Below are positions 9,933-18,406 of a stretch of DNA of 64,000 bases, piece after piece. Numbering within the stretch: position 1 is the first letter of the stretch; each line of letters starts with the position of its first letter. The stretch is taken from contig NZ_MSSW01000027.1 of NCBI RefSeq assembly GCF_002150685.1, forward strand, positions 86,633 through 150,632, written 5' to 3'. Under the pieces are notes generated by a model, which was not told the origin of the DNA, did not search any database, and saw only the letters and a program-made list of their open reading frames with translations. The DNA comes from Algoriphagus antarcticus (lineage in GTDB: Bacteria > Bacteroidota > Bacteroidia > Cytophagales > Cyclobacteriaceae). The translations under genes and the position numbers were made by a program.

Positions 9933-10133
9933 TTAACATGGGCTTGCTTTGCCGTAGAAAATATGGATAGTGGTAACGGGGTCACCTTCCTCATTCTCTT
10001 CTTCGGAAATTACTCTTGAGCACTCATCACTGCCTGAGCTACATCTTGTGCAATCTTCGACTGCCATTGAAGGACTGACAAATGCAAATGTGCTCATCGC
10101 CAATACGCCCGAAAATAAAATTAATTTTTTCAT
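9933..10133 (-). CDS. Small secreted Cys-rich peptide (NVEAL-like)
   Basis: This 66-aa pre-peptide has a clear signal peptide (MKKLILFSGVLAMSTFAFV...SMA), leaving a mature part of about 42 residues that begins VEDCTRC. The mature part has four cysteines and an acidic stretch EEENEEGD. Size, export signal and position directly upstream of a BF3164-like lipoprotein resemble the NVEAL-type peptides of Bacteroidota, but the exact NVEAL motif is not present, so that link is inference. It may be a substrate or ligand of the propeller lipoprotein. No ribosome binding site is obvious, only an A/T-rich leader, which is normal for this phylum. Confidence 0.65.
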   Translation of the reverse strand: MKKLILFSGVLAMSTFAFVSPSMAVEDCTRCSSGSDECSRVISEEENEEGDPVTTIHIFYGKASPC

Positions 10134-10268
10134 TTTAATTAAAATTTAACTTAGAAAACCCCTTTGAGTAAGCGGATTCGTCTTCCCTATCAGTTGGCCA
10201 ATAGATCACTAGCAGTATAGGTAGGGGAGGGTAAAAAATCAACTGATTTATAAAAATATTTTAAAGAA

Positions 10269-10328
10269 TTAGAAATCAGTAAAAAATAAGGTTTCAAACT
10301 TAAATTTATGTCCATGAAAAACATTCGT
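10269..10328 (-). pseudogene. Degenerate copy of the ade 3' end (copy A)
   Basis: On the minus strand this reads SETNVFHGHKFKFETLFFTDF-stop. It lines up with the ade C-terminus [23 protein letters not shown], with F, G, F, F, E and F kept at equal spacing. It directly abuts a copy of the prfC 3' end (10329), and both face outward. The nucleotide match is weak, but the protein-level match and the position support it. The surrounding 10134-10268 holds no gene that I can support. Confidence 0.6.
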
Positions 10329-10387
10329 TTCAGATGGTAATTGATAATCATCCTGAGATAGAATTCCACTTTACTTCGGAGTATTAA
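10329..10387 (+). pseudogene. Copy of the last 59 bases of prfC (copy A)
   Basis: By eye, 55 of 59 bases match 8733-8791. The copy encodes [18 protein letters not shown] followed by a stop codon (TAA where prfC has TGA), with only M-to-I and Y-to-H changes. It is not a gene of its own. It marks one end of a repeated segment in the prfC-ade gap. Confidence 0.9.
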
Positions 10388-10401
10388 GAATTTCACTTTT
10401 C

Positions 10402-10701
10402 TTAATAGAGATAAAGTGCAAGTATTGCTACGTTTACGAGTATTCGGACGATGAACGCAATGTTATTGTTGAGTGGTTTTTCGATTTTTTCCTTGTGTTT
10501 CAGGCTTTTTATAAGGTAAAAAGTAGATATAATAATCGTTAATGAAACGATGATAAGTATTGGGAGAATTAGGAATTTAAAACCATTAACTCTGCTTATA
10601 AGGAAACTTGCTACAAAGCAGATCATCGTCACTATACTTCCAATAGAATGAGCTTTTTTAATTTGAGATACAAGATTGTCGGTCATATTTTTCATAAACA
10701 T
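10402..10701 (-). CDS. Small membrane protein of unknown function
   Basis: This 99-aa protein has three predicted membrane segments, at about residues 20-36, 42-62 and 82-99, the last one running to the C-terminus (NVAILALYLY). I do not recognise the family. A second ATG three codons in, or MTDNLV at residue 6, could be the true start. It fills the second gap in the prfC-ade repeat structure, bounded by a prfC-end copy on the left and an ade-end copy on the right, and is oriented like the other cargo genes. The base composition is AT-rich. The hydrophobic pattern makes a real gene more likely than chance, but this is not certain. Confidence 0.5.
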   Translation of the reverse strand: MFMKNMTDNLVSQIKKAHSIGSIVTMICFVASFLISRVNGFKFLILPILIIVSLTIIISTFYLIKSLKHKEKIEKPLNNNIAFIVRILVNVAILALYLY

Positions 10702-10707
10702 GGAGGA

Positions 10708-10770
10708 CTAGTGAGCTTTTAAAAACACGTCTTCACACTCAAACTGCTGCCCGTTAAATAGGCCATTATT
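10708..10770 (-). pseudogene. Copy of the ade 3' end (copy B)
   Basis: The minus strand reads NNGLFNGQQFECEDVFLKAH-stop, closely matching the ade C-terminus [21 protein letters not shown]. The DNA is also similar, for example CTCAAACTGCTGCCC against CTCAAACCGCTGCCC in ade. It abuts prfC-end copy B on the right. Confidence 0.85.
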
Positions 10771-10773
10771 AAA

Positions 10774-10824
10774 ATGGTGATTGACAATAATTCTGTGATA
10801 GAATTCCACTTTACGTCGGAGTAT
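10774..10824 (+). pseudogene. Copy of the prfC 3' end (copy B)
   Basis: By eye, 43 of 51 bases match 8738-8788. In frame it reads [17 protein letters not shown] but continues without the stop codon. A terminator similar to the one after intact prfC follows at 10834. Confidence 0.88.
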
Positions 10825-10833
10825 AGACCAACT

Positions 10834-10867
10834 AAACCTGCCAGATTTTGAAAATCTGGCAGGTTTT
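10834..10867. terminator. Bidirectional terminator before the ade stop codon
   Basis: A 16-bp perfect stem (AAACCTGCCAGATTTT / AAAATCTGGCAGGTTT) has a single-base loop and A/T tracts on both sides. It ends transcripts of ade, read from the right. It shares its core with the terminator after intact prfC at 8797. Confidence 0.9.
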
Positions 10868-10873
10868 TTCTTA

Positions 10874-12499
10874 CTACGAAATAAAAACCTCCTCAAACTC
10901 AAACCGCTGCCCATTAAACAATCCCTTGTCACTCAACTTCAAGTCTGGGATCACCAACAAAGCCATAAAGCTCAGTGTCATAAAAGGAGAATTTAAGGTT
11001 GCTCCCATATCCTTCGCCATTTTGTCTATTCGGGTGTAAGCGGCTGCAACTTCGTAGCCGTCGGATGCAGACATGATTCCTCCGACAGGTAGAGGAAGTA
11101 TATCTTCTTGGTCTCCAGAAACTGCAGAAACTCCGCCTTTAGCTTTGATGATCAGATTGACAGCTTTGCAGATGGATTCATCATCGATTCCTACTGCGAT
11201 GATATTATGAGAGTCATGCCCTACGGAAGATGCAATTGCTCCAGTTTTTAACCCAAAGTTTTTGATAAATGCGACAGCTGGCGGAGCATCTTGATAGCGA
11301 TTCACCACTGTGATTTTCAAGATGTCTTTGGCAGGATTTGATTCTGCATATCCATCTTTGATTAGAATCTCACCGGAGATTTCTGGGGTAATCAATTGCC
11401 CATCCAAGGCTTCTATCACTCTGACTTTAGCCCCTTTTGCTTTGATCTGAAAGTCTTCGGGTTTTTTGAGAGAAGTATGGAAATTATTGATGATGTCGTT
11501 CTGGATAGGCTGAATCAGTGTTTTTCCATTTTCTGCCACTTTCTCTCCATTTATATAGGTGCTGATGACCTGGAAATCTTTTAAGTCTTTCACCAGAATA
11601 AAATCTGCAGGATCGCCTTCTCTGAGTTGTCCCACATTTAGAGAGTAATGAGCGATTGGATTTAGGCAAGCTGCCTGAAGTACGTTAAATACATCCTTGC
11701 CTTTTGCAATAGCTCGGGCGGCTAGTTCATTGATATGTGAAACCGCCAGATTATCCGGATGCTTATCATCCGAGCAAAACATAATCATCTCAGGATATCT
11801 ATCGATGAGATCTATCAGCGCCTCGAAGTTTTTCGCAGCGGAACCTTCACGGATAGCGATTTTCATCCCGAGCTTTAATTTCCCCAAAGCCTCCTCAGCC
11901 GTAAAGCACTCATGATCGGTACTTGGCCCTGCATTTACGTACTTTTCTGCAAGTTCTCCTTTTAGTCCAGGAGCATGTCCGTCTATTGGTTTTCCATATT
12001 TCTTTGAGATTCGGATTTTCTCCATCACCAGTTCATCCCGATTCACTGTGCCAGGCCAGTTCATCATTTCTGCCAAGTAATGAATCTCAGGACGAGACAT
12101 CAGATTTTCTATATCCGCTGAATCGATTTCTCCGCCGGCTGTCTCGAAAGGTGTAGCAGGAACGCAAGAAGGAGCTCCGAAATAGAATTTGAAAGGAACC
12201 TGTTTTCCATTCTCGATCATATATTCGACTCCTTGCATACCACAAACATTGGCGATTTCATGCGGATCGGAGACTGTGGCCACCGTACCATGAACTACGG
12301 CAAGTCTGGCAAATTCCGAAGGGACAAGCATAGAAGATTCTATATGCACGTGTGCATCGATAAATCCCGGCATTAAATAAGGCAAGGATGGATCAGCTTC
12401 GATTTTCTCCAGTTTGGATATTTTGCCTTCCATGAAACTGAGAGAAACAGAATAGATTTCACGGTTTGGGATGTCTACGAATTGACCTTGGATCTGCAT
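10874..12499 (-). CDS. ade: Adenine deaminase
   Basis: This enzyme deaminates adenine to hypoxanthine and ammonia for purine salvage. The 541 aa match the amidohydrolase-type Ade/AdeC family. The metal site is [13 protein letters not shown] with H50 and H52. Other family hallmarks are [28 protein letters not shown] and [12 protein letters not shown]. The C-terminal adenine-deaminase domain contains [33 protein letters not shown] and [17 protein letters not shown]. It runs towards prfC, and its last roughly 50 bases are duplicated twice in the space between the two genes (10269-10328 and 10708-10770). Confidence 0.96.
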   Translation of the reverse strand: MQIQGQFVDIPNREIYSVSLSFMEGKISKLEKIEADPSLPYLMPGFIDAHVHIESSMLVPSEFARLAVVHGTVATVSDPHEIANVCGMQGVEYMIENGKQVPFKFYFGAPSCVPATPFETAGGEIDSADIENLMSRPEIHYLAEMMNWPGTVNRDELVMEKIRISKKYGKPIDGHAPGLKGELAEKYVNAGPSTDHECFTAEEALGKLKLGMKIAIREGSAAKNFEALIDLIDRYPEMIMFCSDDKHPDNLAVSHINELAARAIAKGKDVFNVLQAACLNPIAHYSLNVGQLREGDPADFILVKDLKDFQVISTYINGEKVAENGKTLIQPIQNDIINNFHTSLKKPEDFQIKAKGAKVRVIEALDGQLITPEISGEILIKDGYAESNPAKDILKITVVNRYQDAPPAVAFIKNFGLKTGAIASSVGHDSHNIIAVGIDDESICKAVNLIIKAKGGVSAVSGDQEDILPLPVGGIMSASDGYEVAAAYTRIDKMAKDMGATLNSPFMTLSFMALLVIPDLKLSDKGLFNGQRFEFEEVFIS

Positions 12500-12584
12500 A
12501 GAAATGTGCTGGAAAATTAAATGGAGAGAATCTTTATAAGCGATTCGATTCCACGGTTTGGAGATAGGTTTAGATTAAAACTAC

Positions 12585-12592
12585 TATATTTG
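12585..12592 (+). promoter_or_regulatory. -7 promoter element of cmk-ispH
   Basis: TATATTTG matches the TAnnTTTG consensus exactly and lies 37 bp before the cmk start. A TTTG at 12557-12560 could be the -33 element, although the spacing is a little long. Confidence 0.65.
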
Positions 12593-12629
12593 CGCAGTAA
12601 TAAAAAAACGAATCAAGCGGGTTTTTTGA

Positions 12630-13334
12630 ATGAATAAAATCGTCATCGCCATTGATGGATATTCGGGATGTGGGAAGAGCTCCACGGCCAAAGCAGTTGC
12701 AAAGGATCTGGGATACACTTACATTGATTCCGGAGCCATGTATAGAGCGGCGACTTTATATTTTTTGGACAATTTCCTTTCTCCTACCAACCCACACGAT
12801 GTGGAAAAAGCATTGGGGTCATTTGAGGTCTCTTTTCACACTAATCCCGACTCAGGCCATCAGGAAACTTATCTGAACGGGTTAAATGTTGATAAAAAGA
12901 TCCGAACTATGCGCATCACTGAGAAAGTAAGTGAAATAGCCACTGTAGGAGCTGTAAGAAAGATATTAGTGACCCAGCAGCAAAAGCTTGGGAAAAAAAA
13001 GGGAGTAGTCATGGACGGTAGAGACATTGGCTCAGTAGTATTTCCTGAGGCGGAATTAAAAGTATTTATGATTGCCAATCTGGACATACGTGCAGAAAGA
13101 CGGCAGCAGGAATTGCTGTCAAAGAGTGAACTTGTCAAATTGGAAGCCATCAAGAAAAACTTGGCAGAAAGAGACAGAATAGATTCTTCTAGATCAGAGA
13201 GTCCATTGAAAAAGATGGCTGATGCGATCGAAATAGATACAAGTGATATTTCCTTTGATGAGCAGGTAGCAAAGATTGTGCACGCGGCAAGACAAATCAT
13301 TGATAAACAAGAAAGCTATGCAGGTAACCATTGA
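12630..13334 (+). CDS. cmk: Cytidylate kinase
   Basis: Cmk phosphorylates CMP and dCMP in pyrimidine nucleotide metabolism. The protein has 234 aa, the usual size. The P-loop is DGYSGCGKSS (residues 9-18), followed by YIDSGAMYRAAT (the CMP-binding segment). VMDGRDIGSVVFPEAELKVFM and the lid-like RAERRQQEL come next, and RDRIDSSRSESPLKKMADAIEIDTS closes the family signature. The 3' end overlaps the ispH start by 17 bp, so the two genes form a translationally coupled pair. Confidence 0.96.
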   Translation: MNKIVIAIDGYSGCGKSSTAKAVAKDLGYTYIDSGAMYRAATLYFLDNFLSPTNPHDVEKALGSFEVSFHTNPDSGHQETYLNGLNVDKKIRTMRITEKVSEIATVGAVRKILVTQQQKLGKKKGVVMDGRDIGSVVFPEAELKVFMIANLDIRAERRQQELLSKSELVKLEAIKKNLAERDRIDSSRSESPLKKMADAIEIDTSDISFDEQVAKIVHAARQIIDKQESYAGNH

Positions 13335-14214
13335 TAAAAACTCTGGGTATTGCTTCGGCGTCGAATTTGCCATCAAAATGGCAGAGGATGAGATGGAGCA
13401 AAGCGACCAGCTGTATTGCCTAGGCGATATCGTCCATAATGACATGGAGGTTTCTCGTCTAAGCGCAAAAGGTTTGGTGGTGATAAATCGCGAGGAACTT
13501 TCAGGATTGCATGACTGCAAGGTATTGATTCGTGCGCATGGTGAGCCGCCTGAGACCTACAAAACTGCCCTACAAAATAACATTGAGTTGATTGATGCTT
13601 CTTGCCCAGTTGTGCTGAAGCTGCAACATCGAGTGAAAAGCGCTTTCGACAAGATGGAGCGTGAGGAAGGTCAAATTGTGATTTATGGCAAAAAAGGCCA
13701 CGCAGAAGTAATTGGCTTGACTGGTCAGACACTGGAAAAAGCCATAGTAGTGATGGAAGACGCTGATTTGGAAAAAATAGATTTTACCAGACCAGTGACC
13801 CTCTTCAGTCAGACTACCAAAAGCACCAAAGGCTTTTATGAGATTTCCCAGAAAATAGAAAAGCGAATCCAGGCCACTCAAAAAGAATTGAGTCGGGAGA
13901 CTTTCAACGCAAATGATTCTATCTGTCGTCAAGTTTCTAATCGTGAACCACAATTACACAGGTATGCTCAGGAAAATGACGTGATCTTGTTTGTGTCAGG
14001 CAAAAAAAGCTCCAATGGAAAAGCATTGTATCAAGTTTGTCTTGGGCAAAATGAAAGAAGCTACTTCATAGAAAACGAGACAGAAATAAATCCTGACTGG
14101 TTTCAAAAAGATGAAAAAGTTGGGATTTGTGGAGCAACTTCTACCCCAATGTGGTTGATGGAGCAAGTCAAATCCTATGTGGAATCACTCGAAGAAGGAG
14201 TTCTTTCAGTATAA
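13318..14214 (+). CDS. ispH: 4-hydroxy-3-methylbut-2-enyl diphosphate reductase
   Basis: IspH makes IPP and DMAPP in the last step of the MEP isoprenoid pathway and uses a [4Fe-4S] cluster. I start it at the ATG at 13318 (298 aa), because MQVTIDKNSGYCFGV is the usual beginning, although the frame is open further upstream. The three cluster cysteines are in GYCFGV (C12), DASCPVV and DSICRQVSNR. The substrate-binding TSTP motif is in CGATSTPMWL, near the C-terminus. ispE of the same pathway is also in this window (37082-37891). Confidence 0.95.
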   Translation: MQVTIDKNSGYCFGVEFAIKMAEDEMEQSDQLYCLGDIVHNDMEVSRLSAKGLVVINREELSGLHDCKVLIRAHGEPPETYKTALQNNIELIDASCPVVLKLQHRVKSAFDKMEREEGQIVIYGKKGHAEVIGLTGQTLEKAIVVMEDADLEKIDFTRPVTLFSQTTKSTKGFYEISQKIEKRIQATQKELSRETFNANDSICRQVSNREPQLHRYAQENDVILFVSGKKSSNGKALYQVCLGQNERSYFIENETEINPDWFQKDEKVGICGATSTPMWLMEQVKSYVESLEEGVLSV

Positions 14215-14303
14215 ATTAGAGATATTTAAAAAGTCAGGATGCCATTCTTCCAAAAGTTCAAACATTAAAGTTCATATACCCTCAAATTAAAAAGGTTATT
14301 CAT

Positions 14304-14311
14304 TAGATTTG
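14304..14311 (+). promoter_or_regulatory. -7 promoter element of the nqr operon
   Basis: TAGATTTG is a perfect TAnnTTTG match, 37 bp before the nqrA ATG at 14348. Confidence 0.65.
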
Positions 14312-14347
14312 GGGCGTTTTTCAAAAGCTCATAGTTCAAAAACAGAT

Positions 14348-15700
14348 ATGTCTAAAATAGTGAAGCTTAAGAAAGGTTTTGACATCAACATGGTGGGAAA
14401 GGCTAAGCAAGAGCTTGCTGATTTCGCCCGGGCGCAAACCTTCGCAATTAAGCCGACAGACTTTATAGGGCTCCAACGCCCAAAAGTTCTAGTCAATGAA
14501 GGAGATACCGTAAAGGCAGGTACTCCAATCCTGATCGACAAAGCATTGGATCAAGTAATTTATGCGGCTCCTGTTTCCGGCAAAGTTGTCGAAGTGAAGC
14601 GTGGAGATCGTCGCAAATTACTTGAAGTCAGTATTTTGGCGGATGCTACCATCACTTACGAGCAGTTTGGTCAAGTTGATATTGCTTCTCTGGATAGAGA
14701 TGCTTTAGCAGCTAAATTGGCGGCAAGTGGTATATGGCCAAATATCATCCAAAGACCTTTCGGTGTAGTAGCAAATCCTGCTGATACTCCGAAGAGTATT
14801 TTCATATCTGCTTTTGATACGCATCCTTTGGCTCCTGATTGTGCTTTTGCGTTGAAGGGACAAGAGAGATATCTTCAGGCAGGCATAGAGGCATTGGCTA
14901 AACTGACAAGTGGCAAGGTTCATTTGAATATTGATGGTTCTAAGGCTGTTCCAGCGGTTTTTTCAAATTTGAAAGGCGCACAAATGAATAAGTTCTCTGG
15001 CCCACACCCTGCTGGTAATGTAGGCGTTCAGATTCATCACCTTGACCCTATGAACAAAGGTGAAATTGCTTGGACTGTCTCTCCTTCTGGAGTAGCTCAG
15101 ATCGGCAAATTTATTTTGGAAGGTATTTACGATGCTTCGAAAGTTATCGCTGTTACCGGGTCTGAACTGACTAAGGCTGCTTATGTAAAGACTTACAGCG
15201 GAGCTTGTGTTTCTACTTTCGTGAAAGGAAATCTTAATTCAGGTCATGTAAGAGTGGTATCTGGAAATGTCCTGACGGGAGAAAAGATTTCATTGGAAGG
15301 TTTTCTTGGTTTTTATCACAACCAGATTACAGTAATTCCAGAAGGTGATTACTACGAATTCATGGGTTGGGCAAAGCCTACCACTAGATTGAGCTACCAT
15401 AGAGCACTTGGGTTGCTTTCTTTCCTTACTCCAAACAAAGAATTCGTTTTGGATTCCAACGGCAGAGGAGAAGAAAGAGCATTCGTGCAGACTGGTGTTT
15501 TTGAATCAGTTACTCCAATGGATATACTTCCAGTTTATCTTTTGAAAGCCATTATGGCGGAGGATTATGACGAAATAGAAGAATTGGGGATCTATGAGAT
15601 CGTGGAAGAAGATTTAGCTCTTTGTGAGTTTGTGGATGTGTCAAAGCATCCCGTGCAGGAGTTGGTGAGAAAAGGAATTGAATTAATCCAATACAGTTAA
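14348..15700 (+). CDS. nqrA: Na+-translocating NADH:quinone reductase subunit A
   Basis: NqrA is the peripheral quinone-associated subunit of the Na+-pumping respiratory complex. The start is set at MSKIVKLKKGFDI, the usual N-terminus. The frame is open 13 codons upstream. The protein has 450 aa, normal for the family. It contains the barrel-sandwich-like VNEGDTVKAGTPI ... YAAPVSGKVVEVKRGDRRKL and the family segments GQERYLQAGIEAL and FSGPHPAGNVGVQIHHLDP. It begins an operon nqrA-B-C-D-E with gaps of 5, -14, 30 and 15 bp. Confidence 0.95.
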   Translation: MSKIVKLKKGFDINMVGKAKQELADFARAQTFAIKPTDFIGLQRPKVLVNEGDTVKAGTPILIDKALDQVIYAAPVSGKVVEVKRGDRRKLLEVSILADATITYEQFGQVDIASLDRDALAAKLAASGIWPNIIQRPFGVVANPADTPKSIFISAFDTHPLAPDCAFALKGQERYLQAGIEALAKLTSGKVHLNIDGSKAVPAVFSNLKGAQMNKFSGPHPAGNVGVQIHHLDPMNKGEIAWTVSPSGVAQIGKFILEGIYDASKVIAVTGSELTKAAYVKTYSGACVSTFVKGNLNSGHVRVVSGNVLTGEKISLEGFLGFYHNQITVIPEGDYYEFMGWAKPTTRLSYHRALGLLSFLTPNKEFVLDSNGRGEERAFVQTGVFESVTPMDILPVYLLKAIMAEDYDEIEELGIYEIVEEDLALCEFVDVSKHPVQELVRKGIELIQYS

Positions 15701-15705
15701 TCCAT

Positions 15706-16926
15706 ATGAAGTTTCTAAGAGATTTATTGGACAAGCAGAAGCCACTTTTCGAAAAAGGTGGAAAGCTTGAAAGTCTATATTACGCATTTGAGGCAGGGGA
15801 GACATTCATGTTTAGCCCTAAGCATACTACAGGTATCAAAGGTGCACAAGTAAAAGATGCCATTGACCTAAAGAGAATGATGATCACGGTGGTAATCGCC
15901 ATGATTCCATGTTTGCTGTTTGGTATTTATAACACAGGCCATCAGCATTTTTTGGCTACTGGCGGGACTACAGGACTTTGGGAAGATTTTGGTGACAAAA
16001 CCTGGGTCGGAGTAAAGTTGGTTTTACCTATCATTATTGTTGCTTATGCAGCTGGTGGTATTGTAGAAGCGATTTTCGCAGTGATACGAAAGCACCCAAT
16101 CAACGAAGGTTTCTTGGTAACCGGTATGCTAATTCCATTGGTTGTGCCAGCTACTACGCCCCTGTGGCAAGTTGCTTTGGCTACTGTATTCGCAGTAGTG
16201 ATAGCAAAAGAAGTATTTGGTGGTACCGGGATGAACATTCTTAATGTCGCTATGACGGCAAGAGCATTCTTGTATTTCGCTTATCCTGCACAGATTTCCG
16301 GTGATCAGGTTTGGACTTACTTAGGAGATAGGACGCCAGTGGATGGTTTCTCTGGAGCTACAGCTCTTGCTGTAGTGTATAATGCAGGTGTAGATGGAAC
16401 CCAGTCTGCTGTAGAAGCATTGAATTTGCATAATGTGGAAGCACTCAATCAGAGTCTATTCAATTTTACAAATATGTTTATGGGGTGGATTCCAGGTTCA
16501 ATTGGTGAGACATCAACTTTAATGGCTTTGGTAGGAGCCCTGATTCTAATAGGAACAGGAGTAGGTAGCTGGAAGATTATAGTTTCCGGTTTTGCAGGAG
16601 CTTATATCATGGGATTTGTAATGAATCTTTTGGCGGTAAATGAATACATGGCTTTGCCTCCTCAATATCACTGGGTAATGGGTGGCTTGGCATTTGGTAT
16701 CGTCTTTATGGCAACTGATCCGGTATCTGCCTCACAAACAGAAACAGGCAAATGGATATACGGTCTTTTGATCGGAATCCTAACTGTGATCATTCGAGTG
16801 ACTAATCCAGCATATCCTGAGGGAATCATGCTTGCAGTTCTATTCATGAACGTGTTCGCTCCACTCATCGATTATTATATAGTTAAGGCAAATAAAACAA
16901 GGAGGTTACAACGTGCAACAGTCTAA
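15706..16926 (+). CDS. nqrB: Na+-translocating NADH:quinone reductase subunit B
   Basis: NqrB is the main membrane subunit that moves Na+ and carries covalent FMN and riboflavin. The protein has 406 aa with about ten membrane segments from residue 54 onward. The flavinylation motif SGAT lies in VDGFSGATALA, with the FMN-accepting Thr at residue 219. The N-terminus FLRDLLDKQKPLFEKGGKL is typical. It ends 14 bp inside nqrC. Confidence 0.96.
   Translation: MKFLRDLLDKQKPLFEKGGKLESLYYAFEAGETFMFSPKHTTGIKGAQVKDAIDLKRMMITVVIAMIPCLLFGIYNTGHQHFLATGGTTGLWEDFGDKTWVGVKLVLPIIIVAYAAGGIVEAIFAVIRKHPINEGFLVTGMLIPLVVPATTPLWQVALATVFAVVIAKEVFGGTGMNILNVAMTARAFLYFAYPAQISGDQVWTYLGDRTPVDGFSGATALAVVYNAGVDGTQSAVEALNLHNVEALNQSLFNFTNMFMGWIPGSIGETSTLMALVGALILIGTGVGSWKIIVSGFAGAYIMGFVMNLLAVNEYMALPPQYHWVMGGLAFGIVFMATDPVSASQTETGKWIYGLLIGILTVIIRVTNPAYPEGIMLAVLFMNVFAPLIDYYIVKANKTRRLQRATV
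16899..16907 (+). promoter_or_regulatory. Strong Shine-Dalgarno before the GTG start of nqrC
   Basis: AAGGAGGTT lies 6-7 bases before the GTG at 16913, inside the 3' end of nqrB. Such a strong anti-16S match is uncommon in this phylum. It decides the GTG start and supports independent translation initiation for nqrC. Confidence 0.75.
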
Positions 16927-17677
16927 TACATATATTATTACGTTCTCCGTCATACTGACGGTGGTTTTGGGATTACTTCTGTCAGGTACTTCGCAGGTGT
17001 TAGGTCCTAAGCAGAAGGAAGCTATGGCTTTAGATAACAAAAAGCAGATACTTGGTGCATTGATCCCTGGAGAAGAGATTGCTGTAATGACTCCGGAAGA
17101 AGTCAACTCATATTATGAAAGCAGAGTATCTACTATTGTAGTAGATATCAATGGTAAGGAAGTGAAAGAGCGAGATGGAGTCGCAGTGACAGCTGAGACT
17201 GTGGACATAGCCAAAAATTATAAGAAGCCAAAAGAGGAAAGACTGTTTCCGGTTTATATTTATCATGCTGAAGGCAATCCAGAAGATGTAGCAAATTACG
17301 TTTTGCCACTTTATGGTGCAGGACTTTGGAATGCTATCTGGGGATATATAGCTTTGGATACCGATATGAATACTGTAGGAGGTATCACTTTAGCACATGC
17401 TGGTGAGACACCTGGACTTGGTGCACGGATTACTGAACAAGAAGTACAGTCTCGCTACGTTGGAAAGGAAATCTATGACGAATCTGGAAATCTAGTAGCA
17501 GTAGAGATGCAAAAGGGTGAAGGTTATGATTACTCCGGAAGTCCACACAAAGTAGACGGAATGTCAGGTGCTACGATTACTGCAAAAGGTGTTAATAATA
17601 TGCTCGAGAACTATCTTGGTTATTATCAAGCTTACATAGAAACTAAAAAGTCATCTACCACTGTAGCTGTACTTTAA
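16913..17677 (+). CDS. nqrC: Na+-translocating NADH:quinone reductase subunit C
   Basis: NqrC is a periplasm-facing subunit with a covalent FMN, anchored by one N-terminal helix (TYIITFSVILTVVLGLLLSG, about residues 5-25). The FMN-binding domain carries SGAT in VDGMSGATITAKGV, with the flavinylated Thr at residue 221, and GLWNAIWGYIALDTD and HAGETPGLGARI upstream. It is 254 aa, normal length. The start codon is GTG at 16913, overlapping nqrB by 14 bp and preceded by AAGGAGG. The flavin transferase ApbE needed for modification is not in this window. Confidence 0.95.
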   Translation: MQQSNTYIITFSVILTVVLGLLLSGTSQVLGPKQKEAMALDNKKQILGALIPGEEIAVMTPEEVNSYYESRVSTIVVDINGKEVKERDGVAVTAETVDIAKNYKKPKEERLFPVYIYHAEGNPEDVANYVLPLYGAGLWNAIWGYIALDTDMNTVGGITLAHAGETPGLGARITEQEVQSRYVGKEIYDESGNLVAVEMQKGEGYDYSGSPHKVDGMSGATITAKGVNNMLENYLGYYQAYIETKKSSTTVAVL

Positions 17678-17707
17678 ACAAATTATCAACTCAAGAATTT
17701 TAAAGAC

Positions 17708-18391
17708 ATGAGTGCTGAAACTGTAGAAAAAGCGATTGCGAAAAAGCCCGCCGAGGCTTTATTGTCTAAGCGAAGGAAGAAATTAATATCAGATCCTTTA
17801 GTGGATGATAATCCAGTGACAATTCAGGTATTGGGGATTTGTTCTGCTTTGGCAGTTACTACCCAGATGAAACCTACGCTTGTTATGGCAATAGCTGTAA
17901 TATTTGTGATTGTTATGTCCAACTTCGTGATTTCTTTGATGAGAAATACTGTTCCTGGACGTGTTAGAATTATAGTACAGCTAGCCGTAGTAGCCACTTT
18001 GGTAACTTTGGTAAACGAGTTATTGAAGGCTTTCGCCTTTGATATGTATAAGGAACTATCCGTTTTCGTAGGACTTATCATTACCAACTGTATCGTCATG
18101 GGACGGTTGGAAGCATTTGCTATGGGCAATAAACCATACGACTCAGTATTGGATGGATTTGGATCTGCTTTGGGGTATTCTTGGATTATATTAGCCGTTG
18201 CATTCTTTAGAGAATTGTTTGGCTCAGGATCTTTGTTTGGTCTGCCTATTTACGATTATATCTCTGGTTTATTTGGACCGGACTTCACATTGGCCACGAA
18301 TGGATTAATGGTGTCTCCTGTTGGGGCATTTATGATTTTGGGAATCATCATCTGGGTACAGCGTACCAAGACAGGTTATGTTGAACACTAA
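17708..18391 (+). CDS. nqrD: Na+-translocating NADH:quinone reductase subunit D
   Basis: NqrD is an integral membrane subunit of 227 aa with about six helices. It pairs with the homologous NqrE in inverted orientation and holds a 2Fe-2S cluster between the two. Family phrases are LVDDNPVTIQVLGICSALAVT, FVGLIITNCIVMGRLEAFAM and DGFGSALGYSWIL-like DGFGSALGYSWII. The conserved Cys in QVLGICSAL and TNCIVMG would be cluster ligands. It lies 30 bp after nqrC and 15 bp before nqrE. Confidence 0.95.
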   Translation: MSAETVEKAIAKKPAEALLSKRRKKLISDPLVDDNPVTIQVLGICSALAVTTQMKPTLVMAIAVIFVIVMSNFVISLMRNTVPGRVRIIVQLAVVATLVTLVNELLKAFAFDMYKELSVFVGLIITNCIVMGRLEAFAMGNKPYDSVLDGFGSALGYSWIILAVAFFRELFGSGSLFGLPIYDYISGLFGPDFTLATNGLMVSPVGAFMILGIIIWVQRTKTGYVEH

Positions 18392-18406
18392 TTAATTAGC
18401 GAAAAA

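Noticed and set aside
8733..10874. Classical integrative element or IS inserted between prfC and ade
   Set aside because: No integrase, transposase or terminal inverted repeats. The duplicated parts are both gene tails fused back to back, which points to tandem addition by recombination.
10190..10932. Minus-strand frames at 10190-10396 and 10708-10932
   Set aside because: They are made of reversed prfC-tail copies and ade-tail copies. They are by-products of the repeat structure, not genes.
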